64,000 nt of DNA from Allopusillimonas sp048270225. Its GTDB lineage: Bacteria; Pseudomonadota; Gammaproteobacteria; Burkholderiales; Burkholderiaceae_B. Below are positions 35,697-44,105 of the stretch, piece after piece. The stretch is from assembly GCA_048270225.1 (NCBI GenBank), contig JBLWTG010000001.1, positions 806,001 to 870,000 on the forward strand. The letters are read 5' to 3'. Every line of letters starts with the position of its first letter. The stretch's first letter is position 1. The notes under the pieces were generated by a model. The model saw only the letters and a list, made by a program, of their open reading frames with translations, had not been told where the DNA came from and did not search any database. The position numbers and the translations under genes are program-made.

Positions 35697-36392
35697 ATGG
35701 ATGTCAGCTCGACACAATTCTGGCTTGCCCTGCTGGAGATTATCTGGGTCAACATACTGCTGTCTGGCGATAATGCGGTCGTGATCGCGCTGGCCGCGCG
35801 GTCGCTGCCTGCCAGCCAGCAAAAAAAGGCGATTGCGTTCGGCTCTACGGGCGCCATCGTGCTGCGGATCATTCTGACCATTGTTGCCGCGAAATTGCTG
35901 CTCCTGCCTTGGCTCAAGGTAGTGGGCGGGATTTTGCTGCTGTATATCGGCATCAGCCTGCTCAAGCCTGAAGATGACGATGCCGGCGAAGCCAGGGAGC
36001 ACGGCAGCCTGATGGCCGCCATCCGTACCATTTTGCTGGCTGATCTGGTCATGAGCCTGGACAATGTCGTGGCCGTGGCCGCAGCGGCGCATGGCGACAT
36101 GACGCTGCTCATCATTGGCCTGGCGATCAGCATCCCGCTGGTCATTTTCGGCAGCACGCTGCTGCTTAAGGTGATAGAGCGCTTGCCTATTATCGTATGG
36201 CTGGGCGCAGCGCTGTTGGGCTATATTGCCGGCGAGATGCTGGTAAGCGACCCTGCCCTGGTTGATACCGTGAGCGGCGTGTCGCAACAACTGCATACCT
36301 CCGTGCATCAATTTGCGGTGGGAGTGGGGCTGCTCGGCGCGGTGATTGTGCTGGTAACCGGCAAGGTATTCAGGGCGCGCGCCGCATCCTGA
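35697..36392 (+). CDS. TerC family integral membrane protein
   Basis: 231-residue protein with about seven membrane helices, TerC family (YjbE/YkoY type, associated with manganese or other metal export and tellurite phenotypes). The conserved acidic membrane motifs are present: VNILLSGDNAVVIALAARSLP (first helix, as NILLSGDNAVVI) and LADLVMSLDNVVAVAAAAHGD in the second half. ATG at 35697 follows GAGGAAAAA. The 190-base leader is partly AT-rich; I do not see a yybP-ykoY manganese riboswitch. Confidence 0.9.
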   Translation: MDVSSTQFWLALLEIIWVNILLSGDNAVVIALAARSLPASQQKKAIAFGSTGAIVLRIILTIVAAKLLLLPWLKVVGGILLLYIGISLLKPEDDDAGEAREHGSLMAAIRTILLADLVMSLDNVVAVAAAAHGDMTLLIIGLAISIPLVIFGSTLLLKVIERLPIIVWLGAALLGYIAGEMLVSDPALVDTVSGVSQQLHTSVHQFAVGVGLLGAVIVLVTGKVFRARAAS

Positions 36393-36431
36393 TTCCTGGC
36401 TGAGTTTCAGCAGGCTGCAATGCCTGCATGG

Positions 36432-36467
36432 CCCCGGGGGCGGTGCGCCGTCCCCGGGGTTATTCTT
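36432..36467 (+). terminator. Rho-independent terminator after the TerC gene
   Basis: A 12-bp GC stem CCCCGGGGGCGG / CCGTCCCCGGGG (36432-36443 with 36448-36459, one G-T pair) with loop TGCG is followed by TTATTCTT. Located 39 bases after the TerC stop. Confidence 0.85.
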
Positions 36468-36637
36468 GCCGGGATGCCCCGGTCATGCGGGAGTGAAAAT
36501 ACCTGCGAGGCAGTGTGCAGAATGCTGCTGGCGCAGCGCTGCACATGCTGCAGGCCACAGTTGTATGATGTAGTGTCTGGTGTCATCGCCTGCCGGGCGA
36601 TGGCCGGCACGCTGCAAGCTGTTCAAGGAAATTTCAG

Positions 36638-36763
36638 ATGGGTCTGTTCAAGTCTTCTTCCCGTAAAAAGCCTTACGAGTCGGGTTTGTCCCTGCTCCAG
36701 GGGTTGTTGATCCTGGCGATCATCGGCATTGTCGCCGCTGTCCTTGCCAATTATTTCGCATGA
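36638..36763 (+). CDS. Prepilin-like 41-residue membrane microprotein overlapping hemC
   Basis: Too short for most gene finders. Translation is MGLFKSSSRKKPYESG then LSLLQGLLILAIIGIVAAVL and ANYFA. A basic N-terminus ends in Gly and is followed by a hydrophobic helix, the layout of a type IV prepilin signal (G/LSLLQGLLILAIIGI), with Gln instead of Glu at +5. AAGGAA lies 7 bases before the ATG, and the stop overlaps the hemC ATG (ATGA), so it is translationally coupled to hemC. There is no globular domain. It could be a degenerate pilin-like peptide or simply a small membrane protein. Confidence 0.7.
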   Translation: MGLFKSSSRKKPYESGLSLLQGLLILAIIGIVAAVLANYFA

Positions 36764-37716
36764 GCGCAATGCCCAAGACGCCGTCAACACTTGTCATCGC
36801 CACTCGCGCAAGCCGGCTGGCCATGTGGCAGGCCGAGCATGTGCGGGATCGCCTGCTTGCGCTTTATCCCGATTGCCAGGTCAGTCTGCTGACCTTGACC
36901 ACGCGCGGTGATCAGATTCTTGACCGCAGCCTGTCCAAGGTCGGCGGCAAAGGGCTGTTCGTCAAAGAACTGGAAACGGCCCTGCTGGATGGCCGTGCGG
37001 ATCTGGCGGTGCATTCGCTCAAGGACGTGCCGATCGATCTTCAGCATCCGTTTTCGCTGCCTGTCATCATGGAGCGCGACGATCCCCGCGATGCTTTCGT
37101 GTCCAACGATTACAGCGATCTGGACGCACTTCCCGCGGGATCCGTCGTAGGCACCTCCAGTCTGCGGCGAGAGGCGCAGATCAGGCAGCACTATCCGCAG
37201 ATCGACGTGCGCCCATTGCGCGGCAATCTGGATACCCGGCTTTCCAAACTGGATAGGGGCGATTATGCCGCCATCATTCTTGCGGCAGCGGGCCTGCGCC
37301 GGCTAGGCCTGCAAGATCGGATACGGGGCCATCTTTCGCCCGAGCAAAGCCTGCCGGCGGCGGGCCAGGGCGCGCTGGGCATCGAGGTGCTCGAGTCCCG
37401 CGCCGACCTGCACCATTGGCTTGCGCCCCTGGTCCATGCCGACACGGCCGCATGCGCGCTGGCCGAGCGCACCATATCGCGGATACTGGGCGGCTCCTGC
37501 CAGGTCCCTCTGGCCGCCTACGCCCAGATCGACGGCGCAGATATCCAGGTCAGGGCGCTGGTCGGCGAGCCCGATGGATCGCTCGTGCTGACAGCGGCCG
37601 CGACCGGGCCGGTGGCCCAGGCGGAACAGGTGGGTGAGCAGGCGGCCCAGTCGCTGCTGGATCAGGGCGCGCGCGCCATCCTCGCCCGGCTCATGGCCGC
37701 TGGGACTGTTTCCTAG
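36760..37716 (+). CDS. hemC: Porphobilinogen deaminase HemC
   Basis: 318-residue hydroxymethylbilane synthase of tetrapyrrole synthesis. Typical motifs: VIATRASRLAMWQAEHV at the N-terminus, GGKGLFVKELETALLDGRADLAVHSLKD, SSLRREAQI and the Cys247 that carries the dipyrromethane cofactor (RILGGSCQVPLAAYA). The first ATG at 36760 overlaps the upstream microprotein; the ATG three codons later is an alternative. hemD follows after 10 bases. Confidence 0.98.
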   Translation: MSAMPKTPSTLVIATRASRLAMWQAEHVRDRLLALYPDCQVSLLTLTTRGDQILDRSLSKVGGKGLFVKELETALLDGRADLAVHSLKDVPIDLQHPFSLPVIMERDDPRDAFVSNDYSDLDALPAGSVVGTSSLRREAQIRQHYPQIDVRPLRGNLDTRLSKLDRGDYAAIILAAAGLRRLGLQDRIRGHLSPEQSLPAAGQGALGIEVLESRADLHHWLAPLVHADTAACALAERTISRILGGSCQVPLAAYAQIDGADIQVRALVGEPDGSLVLTAAATGPVAQAEQVGEQAAQSLLDQGARAILARLMAAGTVS

Positions 37717-37726
37717 CGGCTGCGCC

Positions 37727-38560
37727 ATGTTGCCCGGCGCACTGTCCAATATCTGCGCGGTGTTGACGCGCCCGCAGAGCAAAAATGATCTGCTGGCCCG
37801 GCGCTTGTCTGCCCGCGGCATGCAGGTCATTCAGGCGCCTGCATTATGTATCAGGCCTCTCCCGGACCCAACGGATCCAGCCCGATTGCCGGATTGCTAC
37901 GACCTGGTGGTTTTCGTCAGCAGTAATGCGGTCCGATACTACTTCGAGGGCTTGCGGCGCAGCCAGGCCCACGGCGCCTGGCCCGCCGCGACGCTTGCCG
38001 CCGCGGTAGGCGGTGCGACGGCACAGGTCTTGTGCATGCAGGGCCGGCTGCCTGACCATGCTGTGCTGCATCCTCAGGATGACGCCGCTGCGCAAGACTC
38101 GGAAAGCCTGTGGCCGCTGTTGGCGCAGCGACTGCATATGATCAGGCGGGCCCTGATCGTTCGTGGGGAGACTGGCCGGGAGTGGCTGGGAGAGCGGCTT
38201 GAACAGGCTGGGGTGGCGGTAGACAGGCTGGCTGTCTACCGGCGCACGCCCGCGGTCTGGCCGCCTGGCCAGTTGCAGGCGCTCGACGCCATGTACACCT
38301 GCGCCGACGCCTGCATTTTCCTGCTGACCAGCAGCGAGGGCGTTGATGCCGTAGCTGAAAATATGCGCCGCCACGGGTTGGAGCAGGCATGGAGCCGTTC
38401 GCGATTCGTCGTGATCCATGAACGGATTGCAGCCCGCTTACAATTGGTGCTGATGGCTTCTGGTAAGGTGGAGCCACCCGTGATAAAAGTATGCCAGCCT
38501 GGCGACGAGCCTGTTTTTCAGGCTATGCTCCAGATGGCAATGTGTACAGCAAGCTCCTAG
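37727..38560 (+). CDS. hemD: Uroporphyrinogen-III synthase HemD
   Basis: 277-residue HemD, which cyclises hydroxymethylbilane into uroporphyrinogen III. Two alternating alpha/beta domains; recognisable segments are VLTRPQSKNDLLARRLSARG, VVFVSSNAVRYYFEGL, ALIVRGETGREWLGERL and FLLTSSEGVDAVAENM. The ATG at 37727 is taken from position after hemC; the open frame extends 93 bases upstream into hemC. HemD is poorly conserved, so order (hemC-D-X-Y) supports the call. Confidence 0.93.
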   Translation: MLPGALSNICAVLTRPQSKNDLLARRLSARGMQVIQAPALCIRPLPDPTDPARLPDCYDLVVFVSSNAVRYYFEGLRRSQAHGAWPAATLAAAVGGATAQVLCMQGRLPDHAVLHPQDDAAAQDSESLWPLLAQRLHMIRRALIVRGETGREWLGERLEQAGVAVDRLAVYRRTPAVWPPGQLQALDAMYTCADACIFLLTSSEGVDAVAENMRRHGLEQAWSRSRFVVIHERIAARLQLVLMASGKVEPPVIKVCQPGDEPVFQAMLQMAMCTASS

Positions 38561-38575
38561 GATTACAATCGCGCC

Positions 38576-40102
38576 ATGACTGATAAAAACACCGAGCTCC
38601 CGCAAAAAAAGCAGCCCGAAACGGCTTCCGCAACACCCCGGCCCGAATCGACGGCGCGCCCGGCGCCTGCTGGCAACAAACCCAACGCAAAGCGTCGCAA
38701 CCTGGCCTGGCGGGTCTTGGTTGTTGCGGTGCTTGTCATTGTAGTGCTGGCGTTTGCGCTCTGGTATCAACAGAAGCAGTTCAAGGCTTACACGGCGCAG
38801 CTTGAGCAGCAGGCCGGCAGCAGCGCAGGCGATGCGCGGCAGGCCAGTCAGCAGGCGCAGCAGGCGCTGGCGCAGGCGCAGAAGCAGCAGACACAGATCG
38901 CGGCGCTGCAGCGCGCGCTGGACGATTCCCGCGAACAGCTTAGCGGCCTGGAGCAGGCGTTTCAGCTGATCACGGACAGCGGCTCGGAGCTTGTCCTGCT
39001 CAATGATGTCGACCATCTCGTCACCATTGCCCAGCAGCAGTTGCAACTGGGCGGCAACGTGGCCAATGCCATTATCTCGCTTGAAACCGCTCAGGCCCAG
39101 TTGGCGCGCGCCAACCGGCCCGGCCTGGCGTCGCTTCAACAAACTATCAACGGCGATCTGGATCACCTGCGTGCTGCCTCCACGATAGACATTGCGCTGA
39201 TCTCGTCCCAACTGGATGAGTTCAGCAATCTGCTCGGCCAGGCGCCTTTGCTGGTGCCCGATGATGCCGCGCCACTGCCGGTGCAGCCGCAGGCGGACGC
39301 GTCCGACGCGTCGGGCCGGGCGAACAGCACCATGGCTGCGGACGAGAGCGGCACGGCGCAGGCAGGCCCGTGGTGGCGCCGTGGCCTCGATGTCGCCAGT
39401 TCCTGGAGCAAGCAGGCCTGGCATTCCGTAAGCAAGGATTTGGGCAATTTCATTGATGTACGTCGTGTCGACGATGCCTCGGCGCTGTTGATGTCGCCGG
39501 ATCAGGCGACCCGGTTCCGCGATAACCTTCGCCTTCGTATCATGACGGCGCAACTGGCACTGATGATGCACCAGCCGGGCATCTGGAAAGCCGAAACCGA
39601 GGCCCTGCTGCAGGCGGTCGAGGGCCGCTATGACCCCAAGTCCGCGCAGACGCGCCAGGCCCTGAAGCTGGCGAGGCAGTTCGCCGATACGCCTATCGAT
39701 GTGCGCCTGCCGACGGTCGACAACAGTCTTCAAGCGATTGAGGTCTTGCGCGAGGCGCGCGATCATCAGTCACAAGACGGTTCGGCCCAGCCTGGACCGA
39801 CGGACGGGATGCCTGCGGCGCCTGCTGGCAACAGTGATGTTGCGCCGCAAGAGGCCGTGCCGGACACGGGCAGCGGAGATACTGCACCCGCAACAGACAA
39901 TGGCGAGGCCGGGGCGCCGCCGGACAGCGCAGCGCCTGCGTCCGATGAGCGCGCACCAGAGCCGTCCGATTCGGTGTCCAGTGATGCACCGGGCGCGTCC
40001 GCCACAGACGTATCCACACCCGCTGCTGCGAGCAGCGGCAACTCCTCGGCCCGGGCGGCGCATGCCTGGCGGGCCGGAATTTCCTCTTCGAACCAGTCAT
40101 AA
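38576..40102 (+). CDS. hemX: HemX-like membrane protein of the heme operon
   Basis: 508-residue HemX. A Pro/Ala/Lys-rich cytoplasmic N-terminus (1-42) is followed by one membrane helix (about 43-64, VLVVAVLVIVVLAFALWY), a long coiled coil (about 66-130, Gln/Ala-rich), the conserved HemX region to about residue 400 (LVLLNDVDHLVTIAQQQLQL; DATRFRDNLRLRIMTAQLAL-type motif), and then a roughly 105-residue Ala/Pro/Asp/Ser low-complexity acidic tail. Despite old annotations as a uroporphyrinogen methyltransferase, the SAM-binding methyltransferase domain is absent. Probably with HemY in the membrane. Confidence 0.9.
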   Translation: MTDKNTELPQKKQPETASATPRPESTARPAPAGNKPNAKRRNLAWRVLVVAVLVIVVLAFALWYQQKQFKAYTAQLEQQAGSSAGDARQASQQAQQALAQAQKQQTQIAALQRALDDSREQLSGLEQAFQLITDSGSELVLLNDVDHLVTIAQQQLQLGGNVANAIISLETAQAQLARANRPGLASLQQTINGDLDHLRAASTIDIALISSQLDEFSNLLGQAPLLVPDDAAPLPVQPQADASDASGRANSTMAADESGTAQAGPWWRRGLDVASSWSKQAWHSVSKDLGNFIDVRRVDDASALLMSPDQATRFRDNLRLRIMTAQLALMMHQPGIWKAETEALLQAVEGRYDPKSAQTRQALKLARQFADTPIDVRLPTVDNSLQAIEVLREARDHQSQDGSAQPGPTDGMPAAPAGNSDVAPQEAVPDTGSGDTAPATDNGEAGAPPDSAAPASDERAPEPSDSVSSDAPGASATDVSTPAAASSGNSSARAAHAWRAGISSSNQS

Positions 40103-40113
40103 AGGGGCAGCCC

Positions 40114-41637
40114 ATGAAAACCTGGTTCCTGACCTTGGTTGTTTTTGTCGTCGCCGTCTGTCTGGCGCTTGTCTTGCGTGAGCATAGCGGCAATGTGCTG
40201 ATCGTCGCCCAGCCCTGGCGCATCGAGTTGTCGCTGACCTTGGCCGTGCTGCTGCTGGTGGCCAGCTTTGTCGTGCTCTATATTGTGCTGCGCGTGATTG
40301 CCTGGATAGGCGGCGGGCCCGAGCGCTTCAGATCCTGGCGTTCGCTGCGGGCTGAAAAGCGTGATCACGATCTGCTGGAAAGTGGCTGGATAAAGGTGCT
40401 TGAAGGGCGCTATGCAGACGCCGACAAAGATCTGTCCAAACTGATCGGGCGCACGCATGCCGGAGGGCGCAAGGTGCTGGCCGGCCTGGCCTCGGCCCGC
40501 GCCTGCCACAATCTGGGCGAGTTTTCGCGCCGGGACGAAGCCCTCGCGCTGGCGTCGGCCAGTGCCAAGGACAACACACGCCTGCGGGAGGCGGCCGCTA
40601 CGGTGGCAGCTGAAATGTACCTGGACCAGAATCGACCGAAAGAGGCGCTGGATCTTCTCAGACCCATGCAGGATGCCAGCTCGGCCCATTTGCAGAGTAC
40701 ACAACTCTTGCTGCGCGCTTATCGCCAGTTGCATGACAACGAGCGCATCTATGAGCTTACGCGACTGTTGTTGCGGCGTGGCGCGATCGAAAAAACCGAA
40801 GCCCGGAATCTCATTGAGATATCCACCGCCGCGCGACTGCAAGCGGCCGGCATTGACGGTTTCAAAGCAATATGGGGTGATCTGAAATCGGATGAACGCC
40901 TGTTGCCGGATATCGCTCTGGCCGCCGCGAAGGTGCAGGCCGGTGCTGGCAATCAGCAGGAAGCGGCCAAGATACTCGAGGCCTCTCTCAATGCCAGGCT
41001 GGAACCCCGTCTGCTGAGTGTTTACGCGCAATGTCCTCCCGATCAGGTGGCGCGTCGCCTGAGCAAGGCGGAATCCTGGCTCAAATCCCATCCTGACGAC
41101 GCCGCGTTGCTCGCTGCGCTTGGCAAGCTGTGCCTGACCGGTGAGTTATGGGGGCAGGGCGAGCACTATCTGCTGCGCAGCATGAAGCTGCGCAGCGATC
41201 TTCGCATCCATGCCCTGCTGGGCAGCCTGTACGACAGTCTGGGTCGCACCGCCGATGCCATGACGCACTGGCGACTTGCCGCAGGGGTGGCAGGGACGCT
41301 GCCGGTATTGCCGGCGCTCAATCGTTCCCTTCCTGCCGCCGATGTTCACAATGACCCCACGCTGGTTGATGCCGACCTCGTGCATCAGGCCCAGGTGATG
41401 CCGGGCGTGGTGGCACCCATCGCCGCCAGCGCTGCGGATTTCTATAATCCCGACGAGACAGAGTCCGAAGCGTTTGGGCCGCGTGCTTCGGCGGCAACGG
41501 CTGCAGCATCCTCGGGCAACGTCGCCGGCGCCGGTGACAACGCCGGACTGGACGAGTACTTCGACAGCGCGCCTATTCCCGGCGTGGACCTGTCTGAGGC
41601 GACCGATCTGGCTGGGCGGAGCAAGCGGCGCGACTGA
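40114..41637 (+). CDS. hemY: HemY-like tetratricopeptide membrane protein
   Basis: 507-residue inner-membrane protein HemY of proteobacterial heme operons (not the Gram-positive protoporphyrinogen oxidase of the same name). Two N-terminal membrane helices (about residues 4-22 and 42-66) precede a TPR array: LLESGWIKVLEGRYADADKDL, VLAGLASARACHNLGEFSRRDEAL, and later LLAALGKLCLTGELWGQGEHYLLRS with LHALLGSLYDSLG-type units. The last 100 residues are low complexity. It starts 11 bases after the hemX stop. Confidence 0.93.
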   Translation: MKTWFLTLVVFVVAVCLALVLREHSGNVLIVAQPWRIELSLTLAVLLLVASFVVLYIVLRVIAWIGGGPERFRSWRSLRAEKRDHDLLESGWIKVLEGRYADADKDLSKLIGRTHAGGRKVLAGLASARACHNLGEFSRRDEALALASASAKDNTRLREAAATVAAEMYLDQNRPKEALDLLRPMQDASSAHLQSTQLLLRAYRQLHDNERIYELTRLLLRRGAIEKTEARNLIEISTAARLQAAGIDGFKAIWGDLKSDERLLPDIALAAAKVQAGAGNQQEAAKILEASLNARLEPRLLSVYAQCPPDQVARRLSKAESWLKSHPDDAALLAALGKLCLTGELWGQGEHYLLRSMKLRSDLRIHALLGSLYDSLGRTADAMTHWRLAAGVAGTLPVLPALNRSLPAADVHNDPTLVDADLVHQAQVMPGVVAPIAASAADFYNPDETESEAFGPRASAATAAASSGNVAGAGDNAGLDEYFDSAPIPGVDLSEATDLAGRSKRRD

Positions 41638-41684
41638 TTTTCACGAACCAGACTTTCTACATTTAACACAAGGCAAGACGCAGA

Positions 41685-42221
41685 ATGAGCTTAGATCGAG
41701 TACCTGCCGGTGCAAAGCTGCCGGACGAGTTCAACGTTGTTATCGAAATCCCCATGAACGCCGACCCCGTCAAGTACGAGGTCGACAAGGACAGCGGTAC
41801 GGTGTTTGTCGATCGTTTCATGCTGACGGCCATGCACTATCCCTGCAATTACGGATATATTCCACAGACCATCTCCGATGACGGCGATCCAGTCGACGTG
41901 CTGGTACTTGCGCCTTTCCCGGTGCAGGTCGGCTGCGTTATCCGTGCTCGTGCGATAGGCGTGCTCAAAATGGACGACGAGGCAGGCGGCGACGCCAAAC
42001 TGCTGGCCGTGCCAGTCGACAAACTTTATCCTCCCTATAGCCATATCAAGACGGTGCAGGATGTGCCCGAGCTGGAGCTTGCTCGCATCCAGCATTTTTT
42101 CGAGCATTACAAGGACCTCGAGAAGGGAAAATGGGTCAAGGTGCAGGGCTGGGAAGGTCCCGAGGCAGCGTTGCAGGAAATCCGCGACAGTGCCGCGCGT
42201 TATGCGAAAGGAGCAAACTGA
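41685..42221 (+). CDS. ppa: Inorganic pyrophosphatase
   Basis: 178-residue family I soluble pyrophosphatase (Mg-dependent), which pulls biosynthetic reactions forward by hydrolysing PPi. The signature D-G-D-P-V-D-V-L-V (SDDGDPVDVLVLAP) and the CNYGYIP motif are intact, as is the C-terminal GWEGPEAALQEI. Start ATG at 41685 with GGCAAGACGCAGA upstream. The FAH-family gene begins on the base after its stop. Confidence 0.97.
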   Translation: MSLDRVPAGAKLPDEFNVVIEIPMNADPVKYEVDKDSGTVFVDRFMLTAMHYPCNYGYIPQTISDDGDPVDVLVLAPFPVQVGCVIRARAIGVLKMDDEAGGDAKLLAVPVDKLYPPYSHIKTVQDVPELELARIQHFFEHYKDLEKGKWVKVQGWEGPEAALQEIRDSAARYAKGAN

Positions 42222-42926
42222 ATGGATACCGTTTTTCCCTTTCCAGACCAGGCAGCATTGCCCGTTGCGGGCTCCTCCGCTGTATTTCCGGTCAGGCGCG
42301 TGTATTGCGTCGGACGAAATTATGCCGATCATGCCAAGGAAATGGGCTTCACCGGCCGCGAAGATCCTTTTTTCTTCTGCAAGCCGGCTGATGCACTGCT
42401 GAGCGTAGCTGATGGCAGTCAGGGCGTGATGCCTTATCCCCCCCGCACTTCCAATCTGCACTATGAGATCGAGCTGGTGGTCGCACTGGGCAAGGGCGGG
42501 CGCGATTTGAGCGTCGAACAGGCCGCCGAGTGTGTATGGGGCTATGCCATCGGTCTGGACATGACGCGTCGCGACCTGCAGGGCGAAGCCAAGAAGCAGG
42601 GACGCCCATGGGAGGTTGGCAAGGCATTCGACCTTTCGGCGCCGATCGGACCGCTGCACGCGCGCGAGCAGGTCGGTCAGCTTGAGGCGGGCGCCATTAC
42701 TTTGGGTGTCAATGGCCAGCCGAAGCAGTCCGGAGATCTGTCTCAAATGATCTGGAATGTGCCGGAGGCAATTGCCTATCTGTCCAGCCTGTTCGAACTC
42801 AAGGCCGGTGATCTGATCTTTACCGGCACGCCCGAGGGAGTAGGCCCGGTCCAGCAGGGAGACGTCATGGTGGGCGAGATCGCCGGCCTGGGCGCCCTGC
42901 AGGTCAAGGTAGGCAACCCCGCATAA
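42222..42926 (+). CDS. Fumarylacetoacetate hydrolase family protein
   Basis: 234-residue FAH-superfamily enzyme (FAHD1/YcgM type; acylpyruvate hydrolase or oxaloacetate decarboxylase activities are known in the family). The metal-binding FAH fold motifs are present: YCVGRNYADHAKEMGF, HYEIELVVALGKGGRDL with the Glu-x-Glu pair, GYAIGLDMTRRDLQ, GKAFDLSAPIGPL and FTGTPEGVGPV. The start is directly after the ppa stop, so they are coupled. A rho-independent terminator follows (42976-43004). The exact substrate cannot be told. Confidence 0.92.
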   Translation: MDTVFPFPDQAALPVAGSSAVFPVRRVYCVGRNYADHAKEMGFTGREDPFFFCKPADALLSVADGSQGVMPYPPRTSNLHYEIELVVALGKGGRDLSVEQAAECVWGYAIGLDMTRRDLQGEAKKQGRPWEVGKAFDLSAPIGPLHAREQVGQLEAGAITLGVNGQPKQSGDLSQMIWNVPEAIAYLSSLFELKAGDLIFTGTPEGVGPVQQGDVMVGEIAGLGALQVKVGNPA

Positions 42927-42975
42927 GTCACTCCTGTGGGTAGCGCGCAAGCCAGCCGGCTCGCGTGCTTGATAC

Positions 42976-43004
42976 AAAAAAGCCAGGCTTCGCCTGGCTT
43001 TTTT
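42976..43004 (+). terminator. Rho-independent terminator after the FAH-family gene
   Basis: AAAAAAGCCAGGC (42976-42988), loop TTC, GCCTGGCTTTTTT (42992-43004): a symmetric hairpin with A-run and T-run flanks, so it can terminate in both directions. It separates the hem/ppa side from the phn operon. Confidence 0.95.
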
Positions 43005-43090
43005 GCGTCCGTGAGTATCGTACGTGTCAAGCATGTCATCGTGACAACGCTGCGGGTGGCGCTGCGTTCGGAGCGTTTACCTTCTCCTCC

Positions 43091-43155
43091 CGTCATGGTG
43101 CGTCATGGAATCGTCATCGTTGCTTCATGGGACAGTCATATGGCGCCTCTAACAT
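43091..43155 (+). promoter_or_regulatory. PHO-box array and -10 of the phn operon
   Basis: Five GTCAT-type half sites in direct repeat: CGTCAT at 43091, 43101 and 43112, CTTCAT at 43123 and AGTCAT at 43134, spaced 10, 11, 11 and 11 bases. The 11-base period is the spacing of PhoB-binding half sites. A -10-like TAACAT (43150-43155) lies one helical turn after the last repeat, as in PhoB-dependent promoters. The phnC ATG is 48 bases further. This predicts induction by phosphate starvation. Confidence 0.85.
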
Positions 43156-43202
43156 GCAGGGCATTCAAGGCAATGATGCCTGACGAACAGGAGTGCACAC
43201 CC

Positions 43203-44036
43203 ATGACTACAGTCATTCATGTCGAAAAGCTGATCAAAAGCTTTGGCGGCGGCCGCCAGGCCTTGCATGGGTTGGACCTGAGTGTAGGCGCAGGCGAGAT
43301 GGTGGCATTGATCGGACCATCGGGTTCCGGCAAGTCGACGCTGTTGCGTCATCTCAGCGGTCTGGCCTGCGCCGACCGGAATGTGGGCGGCAATGTCGCC
43401 ATATTGGGGCGCTGCGTCCAGAACAATGGACGCTTGGACAAACAAGTGCGGCGTGTCCGGGCCGATGTGGGCTATATCTTCCAGCAGTTCAACCTGATTG
43501 GACGTGTCAGCGTGCTGGGTAATGTGTTGATGGGTCGCCTGGGCAGAATCTCTCGCCTGCGCGGCACACTGGGCCGTTTCAGCGCCCAGGACAAGGCGCT
43601 GGCCATGGCCTCGCTCGAACGCGTCGGCATGGCTGAGCATGCGTGGCAGCGTGCGTCGACGTTGTCTGGCGGACAACAACAGCGTGTGGCCATCGCTCGC
43701 GCGCTCACGCAGCAGGCAGAGCTGATTCTGGCCGACGAGCCGATAGCCTCGCTGGATCCCGAGTCCGCGCGCAATGTCATGGATATCCTGCGCGATATCA
43801 ACGAGACCGACGGCAAGACGGTGGTGGTATCCCTGCATCAGGTGGACTATGCCCGGCGCTATTGCGAGCGGGTTGTAGCGCTGAAGTCGGGGCACATTCA
43901 TTACGACGGCGCCGTCGATGCACTCAGTGACGGGTTTTTGGGCAAGCTTTATGGCAGCGATACCAACGCAGCCAAACTGGGGCGGGCCGCTGGTTCGCCG
44001 CGCGAGCGTCAGGGGCTGGCGCTTGCCGCGGCTTGA
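43203..44036 (+). CDS. phnC: Phosphonate ABC transporter ATP-binding protein PhnC
   Basis: 277-residue ATPase of the phosphonate importer PhnCDE. Walker A GPSGSGKST (residues about 39-47), the ABC signature LSGGQQQRVAIARAL and Walker B LILADEPIASLDP are intact. ATG at 43203 follows AGGAG; the open frame upstream runs through the promoter and is not translated. First gene of the phn operon. Length about 20 residues more than E. coli PhnC because of a short C-terminal extension. Confidence 0.96.
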   Translation: MTTVIHVEKLIKSFGGGRQALHGLDLSVGAGEMVALIGPSGSGKSTLLRHLSGLACADRNVGGNVAILGRCVQNNGRLDKQVRRVRADVGYIFQQFNLIGRVSVLGNVLMGRLGRISRLRGTLGRFSAQDKALAMASLERVGMAEHAWQRASTLSGGQQQRVAIARALTQQAELILADEPIASLDPESARNVMDILRDINETDGKTVVVSLHQVDYARRYCERVVALKSGHIHYDGAVDALSDGFLGKLYGSDTNAAKLGRAAGSPRERQGLALAAA

Positions 44037-44105
44037 TTTTCATTGTTTCTGTTTCATAAAAGTCTTGTGCCGGATGCCCGGCGCAATCATCACTGGAGTA
44101 TGTTC

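Noticed and set aside
38438..41091. Two long minus-strand frames of about 440 codons each opposite hemX/hemY
   Set aside because: Antisense to the hem operon; Arg/Gln/Leu-rich shadow composition and no ribosome binding sites.
43024..43048. TGTCA repeats upstream of the PHO-box array
   Set aside because: Two TGTCA copies are 9 bases apart, not the 11 needed for a PHO box; the later array at 43091-43139 is the better candidate.
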